Assembly: GCA_031402435.1 (NCBI GenBank)
Contig: JANNSJ010000069.1
Coordinates: 1 to 64,000, forward strand
Reading direction: 5' to 3'
Source of the DNA: UBA11986 sp031402435
Lineage (GTDB): Bacteria; Bacteroidota; Ignavibacteria; UBA10030; UBA6906
DNA: 64,000 nucleotides
Position numbers and translations under genes: made by a program
Notes under the pieces: model-generated
What the model was told of the DNA's origin: nothing
The model's database searches: none
Seen by the model: only the letters and a program-made list of their open reading frames with translations
In this document: positions 9,719 through 18,969 of the stretch, piece after piece
Numbering within the stretch: the first letter of the stretch is position 1
Layout: every line of letters starts with the position of its first letter

Positions 9719-10624
9719 ATGAATGTTCATTTGATCGGCGTTCCGATGGATCTTGGTTCCGGCAGGCGTGGGGTGGATATGGGTCCGTCGGCAATCCGCA
9801 TCGCCGGCATCAACGAGCGTCTGAGGGAACTCGGGAACAAAGTTCTTGACGATGGCGATATCGACATCAAGAATGTGGAAGAGTTGCGTGTCGGGGATCT
9901 CAAGGCGCGGTATCTCAAAGAGATTGCACGCGCACTGAAACTTCTTTCAAAGAAGGTCGACAAGATAATGGAGCAACGGGGTTTTCCGCTTATCCTTGGC
10001 GGCGATCATTCGATTGCTGTTGGGACGATTTCCGGCATTGCCTCTTATTGCAAACGGAAGCGAAAGAAAATGGGCGTGCTCTGGATTGACGCACATGGAG
10101 ATATCAACACGCCTGCGACTTCTCCGTCCGGTAACATTCACGGTATGCCGCTGGCCGCCGTGCTTGGATTCGGCCCTCGCGATCTGACGAGTATTGGCGG
10201 CGCTTTTGACAAAGTCGATCCATCGAACATTGCGCTCGTTGGGATACGCAGCCTGGATGAAGGCGAGAAGAAACTCCTCGCGAAACTGGGGATCAGCGTC
10301 TATACCATGCCCGATATTGACCGGCAGGGGATCCATCGTGTGATGAAGAAAGCGCTCGCCAAGGTCACGCGTAACACCGACTTCGTGCATGTGAGCCTGG
10401 ATCTTGATGCCGTGGATCCCACCGTTGCTTCCGGCGTCGGAACGCCGGTGAAGGGCGGCCTGGATTACCGTGAGGCACATCTGATTATGGAGTTGATTTC
10501 CGAAGCAAAAATCATGACATCACTTGAAGTTGTTGAAGTGAACCCGATTCTTGATTCGAAGAATGCCTCTGCAGAATTTGCCGTTGAGCTTGTGACCTCT
10601 GCCTTTGGCAAGAAAATCCTTTGA
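9719..10624 (+). CDS. rocF: Arginase
   Basis: Arginase hydrolyses L-arginine to ornithine and urea. All three binuclear manganese motifs of the ureohydrolase fold are present: GGDHS at 94-98, DAHGD at 124-128 and SLDLDAVDP at 226-234. The 301-residue length and the N-terminal VPMDLGSGRRGVDMGPSAIR segment favour arginase over agmatinase or formimidoylglutamase. It follows accD after 16 bases, and its stop overlaps the TTG start of panC. No urease or other arginine-catabolic gene is nearby, so its place in metabolism cannot be read from context. Confidence 0.9.
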   Translation: MNVHLIGVPMDLGSGRRGVDMGPSAIRIAGINERLRELGNKVLDDGDIDIKNVEELRVGDLKARYLKEIARALKLLSKKVDKIMEQRGFPLILGGDHSIAVGTISGIASYCKRKRKKMGVLWIDAHGDINTPATSPSGNIHGMPLAAVLGFGPRDLTSIGGAFDKVDPSNIALVGIRSLDEGEKKLLAKLGISVYTMPDIDRQGIHRVMKKALAKVTRNTDFVHVSLDLDAVDPTVASGVGTPVKGGLDYREAHLIMELISEAKIMTSLEVVEVNPILDSKNASAEFAVELVTSAFGKKIL

Positions 10625-11478
10625 GTGCCAGGGCCGTCGTTATCACGGACGTCGCAGAAATGCAGCAGGTGGCTGACCGTCTTCGGGCACAAGGCAAACG
10701 TCTTGCCGTTGTACCTACAATGGGTTTTCTGCATCAAGGACACCTCAAGCTCATCGAGCTCGCAAAACAAAAGGCCGATGTTGTCATCACAACAGTCTTC
10801 GTCAATCCAACTCAATTCGGCCCTTCGGAAGATTTCTCCCGCTATCCCCGTAGTTTGGAGAAGGATACGCAGCTTGCATCGGAGGCGGGAACAGACTATG
10901 TGTTCGCTCCTCCTACTCAGGCAATCTATCCGGATGGATATCGCACCTATATTAATGTTGAACAAGTAACAGAGGGTCTTGAAGGCAAATCGCGCCCGGG
11001 TCATTTCCGCGGAGTTGCGACCGTGGTGGGAAAGCTCTTTCATATCACCAAACCTCACGTTGCGATCTTCGGGCAGAAGGACGCGCAACAGGTGGTGGTG
11101 GTTCGACAGATGATGCGTGACTTGAACTTCGACATTGAATTGATCATCTGCCCCATTGTGCGTGAAGCTGACGGGCTGGCGATGAGTTCACGTAATACGT
11201 ATCTGTCGCCGGAACAGCGCTTGCAGGCACCAGTCCTTTACAAATCACTGAGGATGGTTGAGAAACTCATTCACGATGGTGAACGGAGTTCATCATCCAT
11301 CAGACGGCAAATGAGTGAACTTATCACGAAGAATTCATCCGGCGTTGTTGATTACATTTCGATTGCAAATGCAGTAACGTTGGAAGAGATCGAAGTTGGC
11401 AAAGGGAACGTACTGATTTCCCTTGCTGTCCAGTTTGGCAATACGCGGCTAATCGACAACACAATTGTACAGGTGTGA
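10621..11478 (+). CDS. panC: Pantothenate synthetase
   Basis: PanC joins pantoate and beta-alanine using ATP, the last step of pantothenate synthesis for coenzyme A. The 285-residue protein has the nucleotidyltransferase motif PTMGFLHQGH at 32-41. FVNPTQFGPSEDFSRYPR, the ATP-site GQKDAQQ and the loop GLAMSSRN follow. The start is a TTG within the TTGA overlap with the arginase stop; no ATG keeps the first strand. Its 3' end runs up to the GlmU-like gene. Confidence 0.95.
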   Translation: MSARAVVITDVAEMQQVADRLRAQGKRLAVVPTMGFLHQGHLKLIELAKQKADVVITTVFVNPTQFGPSEDFSRYPRSLEKDTQLASEAGTDYVFAPPTQAIYPDGYRTYINVEQVTEGLEGKSRPGHFRGVATVVGKLFHITKPHVAIFGQKDAQQVVVVRQMMRDLNFDIELIICPIVREADGLAMSSRNTYLSPEQRLQAPVLYKSLRMVEKLIHDGERSSSSIRRQMSELITKNSSGVVDYISIANAVTLEEIEVGKGNVLISLAVQFGNTRLIDNTIVQV

Positions 11479-11485
11479 GACTCGA

Positions 11486-12244
11486 ATGATTAGACCACTA
11501 GCGGTAGTCATCATGGCGGCGGGCAAAGGAACACGTATGAACAATCCTGCCATGGCCAAGGTGATGTTTGAAATCAACGGCAAGCCGATGGTTGAACATG
11601 TTGTTGATCTTGCTCTCCGGTTACACTCGCACATTACGGTTGTTGTCGTGGGATGGCAAAAGGAATCGGTGGTCGAACATTTTGCCACGACCGGACTGCA
11701 AGTGACATGTGTTGAACAATCACCGCAACTCGGTACTGGACATGCCGTGATGCAGGCTGAAGTGGCCTTGGAGAATTTTGATGGCGACGTACTTGTGTTA
11801 TCGGGTGACGTGCCGATGCTACGCTCAATGACAGTGAGCGTGTTGCTGGAATGTCATCGACAGCAAGGCGCGGCAGCAACAGTGTTGACTGCATTCCTGC
11901 AGGATCCTACGGGATATGGTCGTGTTGTTCGGGATGCGCAAGGAAACGTCACGGCGATTGTAGAGCACAAGGATGCCACCGAAGAGCAGCGCATGATTCG
12001 CGAGATCAATTCAGGTATTTATGTGTTCGATAGGGCGAAGTTATTTCAAGGGCTGAAACACATCACGCCCAACAACGCGCAAAAGGAATACTACCTGACT
12101 GATGTGTTCGGGAACTTCTGGAAGAACAAATTCAAAGTATGTGCGGTGGCAGCAAAGGATTCCCGTCAGATTCAAGGCATAAACACCCTGGAACAACTGG
12201 AAGAGGCACGTGCCGTGATGGCAAAAAAGGATGCGAGCACGTAG
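11486..12244 (+). CDS. GlmU-like uridyltransferase, N-terminal domain only
   Basis: This is a nucleotidyltransferase resembling the N-terminal half of GlmU, which makes UDP-GlcNAc from GlcNAc-1-phosphate and UTP. The signature loop AAGKGTRM, the sugar-binding GTGHAV, the metal-binding LSGDVPML and the late motif QKEYYLTD are all there. The protein ends after about 252 residues; GlmU is normally about 450 with a C-terminal left-handed beta-helix acetyltransferase, which is absent here. The glucosamine-1-phosphate acetyltransferase must be encoded elsewhere if this is the cell's enzyme. An in-frame TTG at 11465 exists, but ATG 11486 places the first beta strand normally. Confidence 0.8.
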   Translation: MIRPLAVVIMAAGKGTRMNNPAMAKVMFEINGKPMVEHVVDLALRLHSHITVVVVGWQKESVVEHFATTGLQVTCVEQSPQLGTGHAVMQAEVALENFDGDVLVLSGDVPMLRSMTVSVLLECHRQQGAAATVLTAFLQDPTGYGRVVRDAQGNVTAIVEHKDATEEQRMIREINSGIYVFDRAKLFQGLKHITPNNAQKEYYLTDVFGNFWKNKFKVCAVAAKDSRQIQGINTLEQLEEARAVMAKKDAST

Positions 12245-12291
12245 TTGACTAAATTGGGTGATTTCGTTATCATTCAATAGGTTTGAAGAGC

Positions 12292-12795
12292 ATGATGGAG
12301 GAAATGATGAGCAGAAAATTGGCGGTTCTTGTGTGTGTTGTTGTGATTGCAGGGAATGCAATTGCACAATTCAAATCTCAGGCTGACCAGGAAAGCCGGG
12401 TGTCTGATGGCCTCATGCATCAGTCAGCACCGCAATTGCTGCTCGGTTGGTTTAACCCGGACAAGTTCCATATGCAACATTCGGTGGATCTTTCCTTCGC
12501 GTCGATGGGCGATCGTTCAGTATCGCTCGGCACGTACACCAACAGCATGTCGTATGAGTTTGCCGACAATCTGGTTGCGCGGACAGACCTGAGCATGAGT
12601 TATTCTCCGTACAATAATTTACCTACCCTGAATGGCAAGAAGAATGATTTGAGTTCCGTCTATCTCAGCCGGGCACAACTTGACTACAAGCCGTGGGAGA
12701 ATGTGCATGTGCAGTTGCAGTACAGAACCCTCCCGTACGGCAGTTATTACGGTTCATCCTTCTACAACCCGTGGTACAGGGAGAGCGGATTCTGA
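12292..12795 (+). CDS. Secreted protein of unknown function, strand-rich
   Basis: I do not recognise the family. About 167 residues start with a clear signal peptide (KLAVLVCVVVIAGNAIAQ). The mature part alternates polar and aromatic residues (SVDLSFASMG, NLVARTDLSMSYSP, HVQLQYRTLPYGSYYG), like outer-membrane beta strands. Such a short chain could form a small barrel or a peripheral outer-membrane protein. Several starts are possible (TTG 12283, ATG 12292, 12295, 12304, 12307), all upstream of the same signal peptide. An intrinsic terminator follows 47 bases after the stop. Confidence 0.6.
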   Translation: MMEEMMSRKLAVLVCVVVIAGNAIAQFKSQADQESRVSDGLMHQSAPQLLLGWFNPDKFHMQHSVDLSFASMGDRSVSLGTYTNSMSYEFADNLVARTDLSMSYSPYNNLPTLNGKKNDLSSVYLSRAQLDYKPWENVHVQLQYRTLPYGSYYGSSFYNPWYRESGF

Positions 12796-12841
12796 TCAAC
12801 GCTACGACACACAGTTGTTCCATTGAGTTGTTGAATTCCCG

Positions 12842-12887
12842 CCGAGTGGACGACCCTGCCAGTACAGGGAAGACACTCGGTTTTTTT
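12842..12887 (+). terminator. Intrinsic terminator, nested hairpin plus T7
   Basis: The arms CCGAGTG (12842-12848) and CACTCGG (12874-12880) pair perfectly. They enclose a second small stem, CCCTG/CAGGG, and are followed at once by seven T residues. This should end the transcript that carries sprA through the small secreted protein. Confidence 0.88.
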
Positions 12888-12904
12888 CTCGTTGCATATT
12901 GTTC

Positions 12905-13381
12905 ATGAGCCAGCACAGCACGCCAGTCCGTACCGCCGCTTCTCGCAGAGATCCCCGCTCAATTGCCCTGAACATACTCATCGGCCTCCTTGTTATTGTT
13001 GTGGGATACCTGGCGTACTCCCTGCTCAACAGGAATATTCTTCAACCTCCTGTTGATGCAGGCAAGGCAGGTGTGACATCAGGGGAGATTATCCAGGTGG
13101 ATGTGTTGAACGGATCAGGTATGCAGGGTGCCGCGAATTCCTGCACCGCATATTTACGGGCTCGCGGCTTTGACGTTGTTGAGATGCGCAACTACAAAAC
13201 ATCGGACGTCGATGAATCATTGGTGATTGATCGGGTCGGCAACATGGCCAATGCAGAGAGGGTCGCCTACGCATTGGGCATCAAGAAGAAGAACATCATC
13301 CAGCAACTCAATCACGATTATTATGTTGACGTATCGATAGTGATTGGCAAGGACGTTAATTCACTGAAATCATCCCACTAA
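12905..13381 (+). CDS. Membrane-anchored LytR C-terminal-domain protein
   Basis: This is a 158-residue protein with one N-terminal membrane helix (IALNILIGLLVIVVGYLAYSLL, about residues 18-40). A LytR_C-type domain follows, with the characteristic opening VDVLNGSGMQGAA and later ESLVIDRVGNMANAERVA. In other bacteria this domain sits at the end of LytR-CpsA-Psr proteins, which attach glycopolymers to the wall. Here it stands alone without the catalytic LCP domain, so only a binding or envelope role can be suggested. TTG 12899 is in frame, but ATG 12905 is the natural start. rsfS follows after 14 bases. Confidence 0.75.
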   Translation: MSQHSTPVRTAASRRDPRSIALNILIGLLVIVVGYLAYSLLNRNILQPPVDAGKAGVTSGEIIQVDVLNGSGMQGAANSCTAYLRARGFDVVEMRNYKTSDVDESLVIDRVGNMANAERVAYALGIKKKNIIQQLNHDYYVDVSIVIGKDVNSLKSSH

Positions 13382-13395
13382 GAAAGGGGAATCAT

Positions 13396-13824
13396 TTGAA
13401 GGCTCCGCAACTTGCAACCGCAATCGCCAAAATGACGCTGACCAAAAAAGCGTTTGATGTCGTCGTGATGGATCTCCGCACGCTCTCTTCTGTTGCCGAC
13501 TTTTTTGTGGTCTGCTCGGCGGACTCCGACGTTCAGGTGAAAGCAATTGCAGGCGCAGTGGAGGAGGGCATACGCCAACAAGGAGTGAGCCCCTGGCACC
13601 GTGAAGCAGGCAGCCTGAACTGGTTTGTGTTGGACTACGTTGATGTTGTGTTGCATGTGTTCCACAAAAACACCAGGGCGCATTACAGCCTAGAGAAGCT
13701 GTGGGGCGATGCAAGTATCAAACACTTGAGTGAAGACAAAGCCCGCACCGCAAAGCGTACACCTGTCAAGCCTCGAACCGCCGTAAAGAAGAAGCGTGCT
13801 ACTGTCAAGCGAAAGGCTTCATGA
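13396..13824 (+). CDS. rsfS: Ribosomal silencing factor RsfS
   Basis: RsfS binds ribosomal protein uL14 on the 50S subunit and blocks subunit joining in slow-growth conditions. The core motifs VVVMDLRTLSSVADFFVVCSADSD, WHREAGSLNWFVLDYVDVVLHVF and YSLEKLWGDA fit well. The start is TTG with AAAGGGGA five bases before it. The 142-residue chain carries a Lys/Arg-rich C-terminal tail of about 25 residues that ordinary RsfS lacks; it may strengthen rRNA contact (inference). The stop overlaps the argS start. Confidence 0.9.
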   Translation: MKAPQLATAIAKMTLTKKAFDVVVMDLRTLSSVADFFVVCSADSDVQVKAIAGAVEEGIRQQGVSPWHREAGSLNWFVLDYVDVVLHVFHKNTRAHYSLEKLWGDASIKHLSEDKARTAKRTPVKPRTAVKKKRATVKRKAS

Positions 13825-15449
13825 AAGAGTATCTTCGGCAGAAAGTTGCTGCCTCTCTCCAGTCCCTTGGTATCACCTCTGACGTCACCTTTGATCAGCC
13901 ACGACAACCCGAGCACGGCGACCTGACCACCAACGTGGCAATGGTGCTTGCAAAGAATCTTAAGAAAAATCCTCGCCAACTGGCCGGGGAGATCGTCAAA
14001 CATCTCGATATCGACCCCACACTCATCAATGCGCCCGAGATTGCCGGTCCGGGCTTTATCAATTTCAGATTCACGGATCGTTTCTATCATCACCAGCTTG
14101 GTCAGTTGCTGGTACACAAGGTGAGCTTTGGTCGTTCTGATGTCGGGAAAGGGAAGCGAACGCTCGTTGAGTTTGTCAGTGCAAATCCAACGGGGCCGCT
14201 CACGGTAGGGCATGGCAGAAACGCTGTCTTCGGCGATACGGTGGCGAACCTGCTTGCATGGACCGGCCACGAAGTAACCAGGGAATATTATTTCAACAAC
14301 GCGGGCAGGCAGATGCGCGTGCTCGGCGACTCCGTGCGGCTGCGTTATTTGGAATTGCTCGGTGAGTCCGTACCATTCCCTGAGGAATATTATCAGGGTG
14401 CGTATATCAAGGACATTGCCCGACACCTTCACGAAAAACATGGTGACGCACTAAGCAATGAGCCTGCCGAGGGAAAGTTCAAAGATCAAGCTGAGTTGGA
14501 AATCTTTGACGATATCAAAGGGACGCTGAAACGACTCGGCATAGAGTTCCAGTCATATTACAATGAGAATTCGCTATATGAGAGCGGGAAGATCACGCAG
14601 GTGATTGAGGATCTTCGAGCAAAGGATCTTGTGTATGAAAAAGAAGGAGCGCTCTGGTTGAAGATGGAAGTGTTGGGAGGAGAGAAGGATAAGGTCATTG
14701 TCAAGAGCTCCGGTGAGCCGACCTATCGCCTTCCTGATATTGCCTACCACGTGGAGAAATTCCGACGCGGGTATGATCTTATGATTGACATCTTCGGCTC
14801 GGATCATATTGCCACGTATCCAGATGTTCTGGCCAGCCTCAAGGCCCTTGGATATGACGTCGAGAAAGTGAAGGTGATGATTCATCAGTTTGTCACCATC
14901 CTTCAAGGCGGTGAGGTGGTGAAGATGTCCACGCGAAAGGCGAACTACTCCACTCTCGATGAACTTATCGATGATGTCGGTGCCGATGTGGTGCGGTACT
15001 TTTTTGTCATGCGCAGCAATACCAGTCATTTGAACTTCGACATCAACCTTGCCAAATCGCAGTCGGACGAAAATCCCGTCTTCTATCTGCAATATGCGCA
15101 TGCGCGTATTGCAAGCATCCTTCGCAACGCACCGAAGGATGGCCCTCCGTCTGACGGAGATGTCTCAATGCTTGAGTTGCTGAAGATGCCCGAAGAAATC
15201 GCGTTGATCAAGACACTCCTGTTGCTTCCGGAAGTAATCGAATCGTGTGCATTGACATGCGAACCGCATCGGCTGGCGGAATACTTGCACACAGTTGCAG
15301 GATCGTTCCATCGGTTCTACCATGAACATCGTGTGCTGGGAGAAGACCCAAAGCTGACAAACGCGCGGCTTGGTCTTTGCGCTGCAACCGCGGTTGTTCT
15401 GAAAAACGGGCTTTCGGTGTTTGGAATTTCAGCGCCGGAACAGATGTAA
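13821..15449 (+). CDS. argS: Arginyl-tRNA synthetase
   Basis: ArgS charges tRNA-Arg. The 542-residue class I enzyme has the HIGH-equivalent LTVGHGRN near 127-134, after VEFVSANPTGP, and the KMSTRKAN signature near 370. The C-terminal helical anticodon-binding domain ends in the usual FHRFYHEHRVL and RLGLCAATAVVLKNGLSVFGI. It overlaps rsfS by four bases. Two tRNA-Arg genes, its substrates, lie at 39.7 and 41.2 kb. Confidence 0.96.
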   Translation: MKEYLRQKVAASLQSLGITSDVTFDQPRQPEHGDLTTNVAMVLAKNLKKNPRQLAGEIVKHLDIDPTLINAPEIAGPGFINFRFTDRFYHHQLGQLLVHKVSFGRSDVGKGKRTLVEFVSANPTGPLTVGHGRNAVFGDTVANLLAWTGHEVTREYYFNNAGRQMRVLGDSVRLRYLELLGESVPFPEEYYQGAYIKDIARHLHEKHGDALSNEPAEGKFKDQAELEIFDDIKGTLKRLGIEFQSYYNENSLYESGKITQVIEDLRAKDLVYEKEGALWLKMEVLGGEKDKVIVKSSGEPTYRLPDIAYHVEKFRRGYDLMIDIFGSDHIATYPDVLASLKALGYDVEKVKVMIHQFVTILQGGEVVKMSTRKANYSTLDELIDDVGADVVRYFFVMRSNTSHLNFDINLAKSQSDENPVFYLQYAHARIASILRNAPKDGPPSDGDVSMLELLKMPEEIALIKTLLLLPEVIESCALTCEPHRLAEYLHTVAGSFHRFYHEHRVLGEDPKLTNARLGLCAATAVVLKNGLSVFGISAPEQM

Positions 15450-15740
15450 CGTGCTGTTCTCAAAGGGCTTAGAGAATGGTTGCGTTGACTTTGGCGGCCA
15501 GAATCCGTACATTTATTCAGGTTTTGGTCGATGATCGTATTTAGCGCATGGCCAAATTCAACCCTGTGTCTGAAAGGAATCTCCTCTCGCCTCATTAGTT
15601 ACAACGTGAAGACATAAAGCTCTACATTCCTCTTCCTTATACACCATGTCAGCTTTGCAGAATTGTATGTCCGCCATAGATAGGACATGGAGTATCCTTT
15701 GCTGTGGTGATGGCTACGAAGAATAATTGAAGGATCGGCG
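15450..15740. other. Intergenic region upstream of the exopolysaccharide locus
   Basis: This 291-base stretch has no supportable gene. It holds a short dyad, ATGTCC (15667-15672) and GGACAT (15683-15688), about 55 bases before the first gene of the locus. A GAAGGATC ribosome site lies just before 15741. A promoter for the locus is expected here, but I see no convincing hexamer pair. Confidence 0.5.
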
Positions 15741-16214
15741 ATGTTCAAAAAAGGGAAAATCGACGGCGTTCTTATCGGGAACATCGTGAAGTATGTTGAT
15801 GAGCGCGGATGGTTGGCGGAAATGTTTCGTGAGGACGAACTTGCCAAAGAATATATGCCTGCAATGGGGTACATTTCCATGACGCAGCCCGGTGTTCCCC
15901 GCGGGCCACACGAACACGTGGATCAATCAGATAATTTTGGATTTATCGGCCCTTCGAACTTTAAAATTTATCTCTGGGATAACCGGAAGGGATCTGCAAC
16001 CTACATGACGAAGCAGGTTGTGTACGCTGGCGAGGACTCTCCAAAATCTGTTGTGATACCACCCGGCGTCGTTCACGCGTACAAGAACGTGGGAGATAAA
16101 CCGGGCATGGTTGTGAATTTCCCAAACCGGCTCTTTGCTGGTAAAGGGAAGAAGGAAAAAGTTGACGAGATCCGCCACGAAGATGTTCCTGACACAATCT
16201 ACAAATTGGACTAA
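15741..16214 (+). CDS. RmlC-family cupin (dTDP-4-keto-sugar epimerase/isomerase-like)
   Basis: This 157-residue cupin belongs to the dTDP-4-dehydrorhamnose 3,5-epimerase family, acting on nucleotide sugars in the cytoplasm. The region MTQPGVPRGPHEHVDQSDNF corresponds to the RGLHxQ segment that holds the catalytic His of RmlC. VIPPGVVHAYKNVG and VVNFPNRLF are typical strand motifs. It is shorter than RmlC (about 180), and the altered motif leaves open a 3,4-ketoisomerase or another specificity. It pairs with the dTDP-glucose dehydratase three bases downstream, supporting a dTDP-sugar substrate. rmlA and rmlD are absent here. Confidence 0.75.
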   Translation: MFKKGKIDGVLIGNIVKYVDERGWLAEMFREDELAKEYMPAMGYISMTQPGVPRGPHEHVDQSDNFGFIGPSNFKIYLWDNRKGSATYMTKQVVYAGEDSPKSVVIPPGVVHAYKNVGDKPGMVVNFPNRLFAGKGKKEKVDEIRHEDVPDTIYKLD

Positions 16215-16217
16215 CAA

Positions 16218-17240
16218 ATGAAAAATGTATTGGTGACAGGCGGTGCGGGTTTTATTGGAAGTAACTTTATCAAGTACTTTCTTCGAACTCACTCCGATCT
16301 CAAGCTCGTCAATTTTGACAAGCTCACCTATGCGGGAAATCTGGAAAACCTGGCTGACATCGCTGATGATTCGAGATACGGATTTGTTCGGGGAGATATT
16401 TGCAACCGGGCAGAAGTGGAGACGGTTTTCAAGGAACACCGAATAGACACCGTTGTTCACTTTGCCGCCGAGTCGCATGTGGACAGAAGCATTCTGGGTG
16501 CCGGTGTCTTCATCCAGACGAATGTGCTTGGTACAAACGTCCTGTTGGAAGTTGCAAAGGATATGGGCGTAGAGCGTTTCCTTCATGTCTCCACGGATGA
16601 AGTGTACGGCTCTCTTGGTGCGACCGGAAAATTTGTAGAGACAACGCCCCTTCATCCCAACAGTCCATACGCTGCGAGCAAGGCGAGTTCCGACCTTATT
16701 GCTTTCGCATATCATCATACGTTTGGTGTTCCGGTGATTATGACGCGCTGCTCCAACAACTATGGACCCTACCAGTTTCCCGAGAAGTTAATACCACTGA
16801 TGATCGTGAATGCTCTGCACGATAAACCGCTTCCTGTGTACGGGGATGGATTAAATGTGCGCGATTGGTTGTATGTGGACGACCATTGCGCTGCAATTGA
16901 CGTCGTTCTTCGACGGGGAACAATCGGGGAAGTGTACAATGTCGGCGGGAACAACGAGTGGACGAATATCGATATCGTAAAACTCATCCTCAAGCATTTG
17001 GGGAAACCCGACAGCCTGATTTCATTCGTGAAAGACCGGCTTGGGCATGATCGCCGGTATGCCATTGACCCGGTAAAACTCAAAACAGAATTGGGATGGG
17101 GGCCGGCACACACGTTTGAGAAAGGCATCCAGGATACGATCTCATGGTTTGTGAATAATGAACAATGGTGGCGGCGTGTGATGACGGGGCAATATCTTGA
17201 GTACTACAAGAAGCAGTATCAAGAGGTTTCCAGTTCATGA
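16218..17240 (+). CDS. rfbB: dTDP-glucose 4,6-dehydratase
   Basis: RfbB (RmlB) converts dTDP-glucose to dTDP-4-keto-6-deoxyglucose. This extended SDR protein has 340 residues, the NAD-binding TGGAGFIGSNF at 7-17, the catalytic STDEVYG segment (Thr126, Asp127, Glu128) and the YxxxK pair at Tyr151/Lys155. The 3' motif GHDRRYAIDPVKLKTELGW is diagnostic. The gene overlaps the export gene downstream by ATGA. Confidence 0.95.
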   Translation: MKNVLVTGGAGFIGSNFIKYFLRTHSDLKLVNFDKLTYAGNLENLADIADDSRYGFVRGDICNRAEVETVFKEHRIDTVVHFAAESHVDRSILGAGVFIQTNVLGTNVLLEVAKDMGVERFLHVSTDEVYGSLGATGKFVETTPLHPNSPYAASKASSDLIAFAYHHTFGVPVIMTRCSNNYGPYQFPEKLIPLMIVNALHDKPLPVYGDGLNVRDWLYVDDHCAAIDVVLRRGTIGEVYNVGGNNEWTNIDIVKLILKHLGKPDSLISFVKDRLGHDRRYAIDPVKLKTELGWGPAHTFEKGIQDTISWFVNNEQWWRRVMTGQYLEYYKKQYQEVSSS

Positions 17241-18925
17241 AAAAAAGTATCTCATCATTGTTTGCCGTTGTGGCGATTGCAGGTATGGTGTTCGGCCATG
17301 ACCTTGTGTACGGTCAGTCGGGTTCCTCCATCAGCATCCCTGAGCTTCTCAATCTCAAACCCGAGAGCAAGCAGGACGTAGCACGATTCAGTGACAAGGG
17401 TGTGCCGATGGATTCGCCGGTGAATCCGGTGGAGTATTACGTTGGCCCCAATGATGTCCTCGCGCTGAACATCTGGACGAGCTCTCCAGTACAACACCAG
17501 ATCACGGTTACACCTGAAGGCTCATTGTTGATACCCAGTGTCGGCGAGGTAAGTGTCAGCGGTCTTACACTTGAGGCGGTGAAGGAGAAAGTCACAAGTC
17601 TGACAAGGAAGAAATATCCCGGTGCCGACATATCCGTAAATCTTCTTGTCCCACGGACCGTTGCAGTCAAGATATTCGGACAAGTGCTCAACGAAGGACC
17701 AACGACGACAAGTTCGGTAAGCAGGGTGCATCAGCTCATCGGAGACGCGAATGCGCTGAAGACAGGCCAGTCGATGAAGGATTACTTTGATCGAGTATTG
17801 CCGGCGTTGCGAGCGCAAGCTTCACAACGGCACATTCAAATCCGGCACCAGGATGGTTCCGTTCAGCATGTGGATCTTGTGAAGTATGAAATCACGGGGG
17901 AGGGGAAGTACAATCCCTACCTCAGAGAAGGAGACGTTGTACTTGTTCCGTCACGTGATGATCTCCGAAGCTCGCTCGGCGTCTTTGGGGCGGCGGCAAA
18001 GCAAGGGCGTTTCGAGTTTGTTCCCGGTGATAGTCTCACTGATCTCATCAACATGGGGTTTGGCTTTGGACCGCAGGCGGATACTACTCATGCCCTGTTC
18101 ACCCGGCTTTCGTCCGACGGTACTCGAATGGATACCAGCATTCTCGATGTTGCGGCTATCCGTACGAGATCGGTTTCCAATATTGCTCTGCGACCCGGTG
18201 ACAGGCTCGTCATTCGAGAAGAGCAGGATGCCCGCAAGAACTACTTTGTTTCGCTTGAAGGAGCAGTAAAGCAGCCCGGGCTCTTCCCGATAACAAAGGG
18301 AACGACGAAGCTTTCGGAGGTAATCGGATTGGCTGGTGGTTTCTCTCAGGAGGCTCACATTTCAGGGGCGGTTCTTGTCCGTTCCAGGATCTCTCCCAAT
18401 GAGGCAAGCCAGGAAGTTGACCGCGAGATTTTGCTGAGCCAGCGCGCAAACCTTACGACCGAAGATACCTCGTACTATCATATTGAGACCGCATTGAGGA
18501 TTCAGGGCGAAGTAGTCACCGTCGATTTTGAGAAATTATTTGTCAAAGGTGACTCCACACAAGATGTGATTCTCTATCCGTTTGACAGAGTCGTGGTGCC
18601 GACGCGAAAATACAGCGTGTATGTATTCGGACAAGTGATCAGCCCCGGTCACGTTCAGTTTGAGAATGGCAAAGGGTACGGGTATTATATCGACAGGGCG
18701 GGAGGATATGCCGGTGATGCCCGCACAGGTGACGTGAAGATTATCAAGGGCAGTACAAGGGCATGGCTCGAACCCTCTGAAACGACGATTGAAGATGGTG
18801 ACTACATCTGGATTCCTCGGGAAGTTCACAGACCGTTCTCGTACTACATTACTATTTATGCGCAGGTGGCGAGCATTATTGGAGTGGTTGCGACGGTGGC
18901 GCTGCTTGTGAATTCCATTAAGTAA
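17237..18925 (+). CDS. Polysaccharide export protein with SLBB domains (Wza-like)
   Basis: This is the likely outer export component of the exopolysaccharide machine. The 562-residue protein has a signal peptide (cleavage near residue 27) and then a Poly_export domain beginning YYVGPNDVLALNIW near residue 67. At least three SLBB-type segments follow (VKIFGQVLNEG, VSLEGAVKQPGLFPI, VYVFGQVISPGHVQF). It closes with a hydrophobic segment (IIGVVATVALLVNSI). There is no lipobox Cys, unlike Wza of E. coli. The C-terminal helix may cross the membrane, as in Wza. It is followed directly by the Wzz-like partner. Confidence 0.87.
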   Translation: MKKSISSLFAVVAIAGMVFGHDLVYGQSGSSISIPELLNLKPESKQDVARFSDKGVPMDSPVNPVEYYVGPNDVLALNIWTSSPVQHQITVTPEGSLLIPSVGEVSVSGLTLEAVKEKVTSLTRKKYPGADISVNLLVPRTVAVKIFGQVLNEGPTTTSSVSRVHQLIGDANALKTGQSMKDYFDRVLPALRAQASQRHIQIRHQDGSVQHVDLVKYEITGEGKYNPYLREGDVVLVPSRDDLRSSLGVFGAAAKQGRFEFVPGDSLTDLINMGFGFGPQADTTHALFTRLSSDGTRMDTSILDVAAIRTRSVSNIALRPGDRLVIREEQDARKNYFVSLEGAVKQPGLFPITKGTTKLSEVIGLAGGFSQEAHISGAVLVRSRISPNEASQEVDREILLSQRANLTTEDTSYYHIETALRIQGEVVTVDFEKLFVKGDSTQDVILYPFDRVVVPTRKYSVYVFGQVISPGHVQFENGKGYGYYIDRAGGYAGDARTGDVKIIKGSTRAWLEPSETTIEDGDYIWIPREVHRPFSYYITIYAQVASIIGVVATVALLVNSIK

Positions 18926-18969
18926 AAAACACATTTCATTTATGAAGCCGCTACGATACTCAACGAGCA

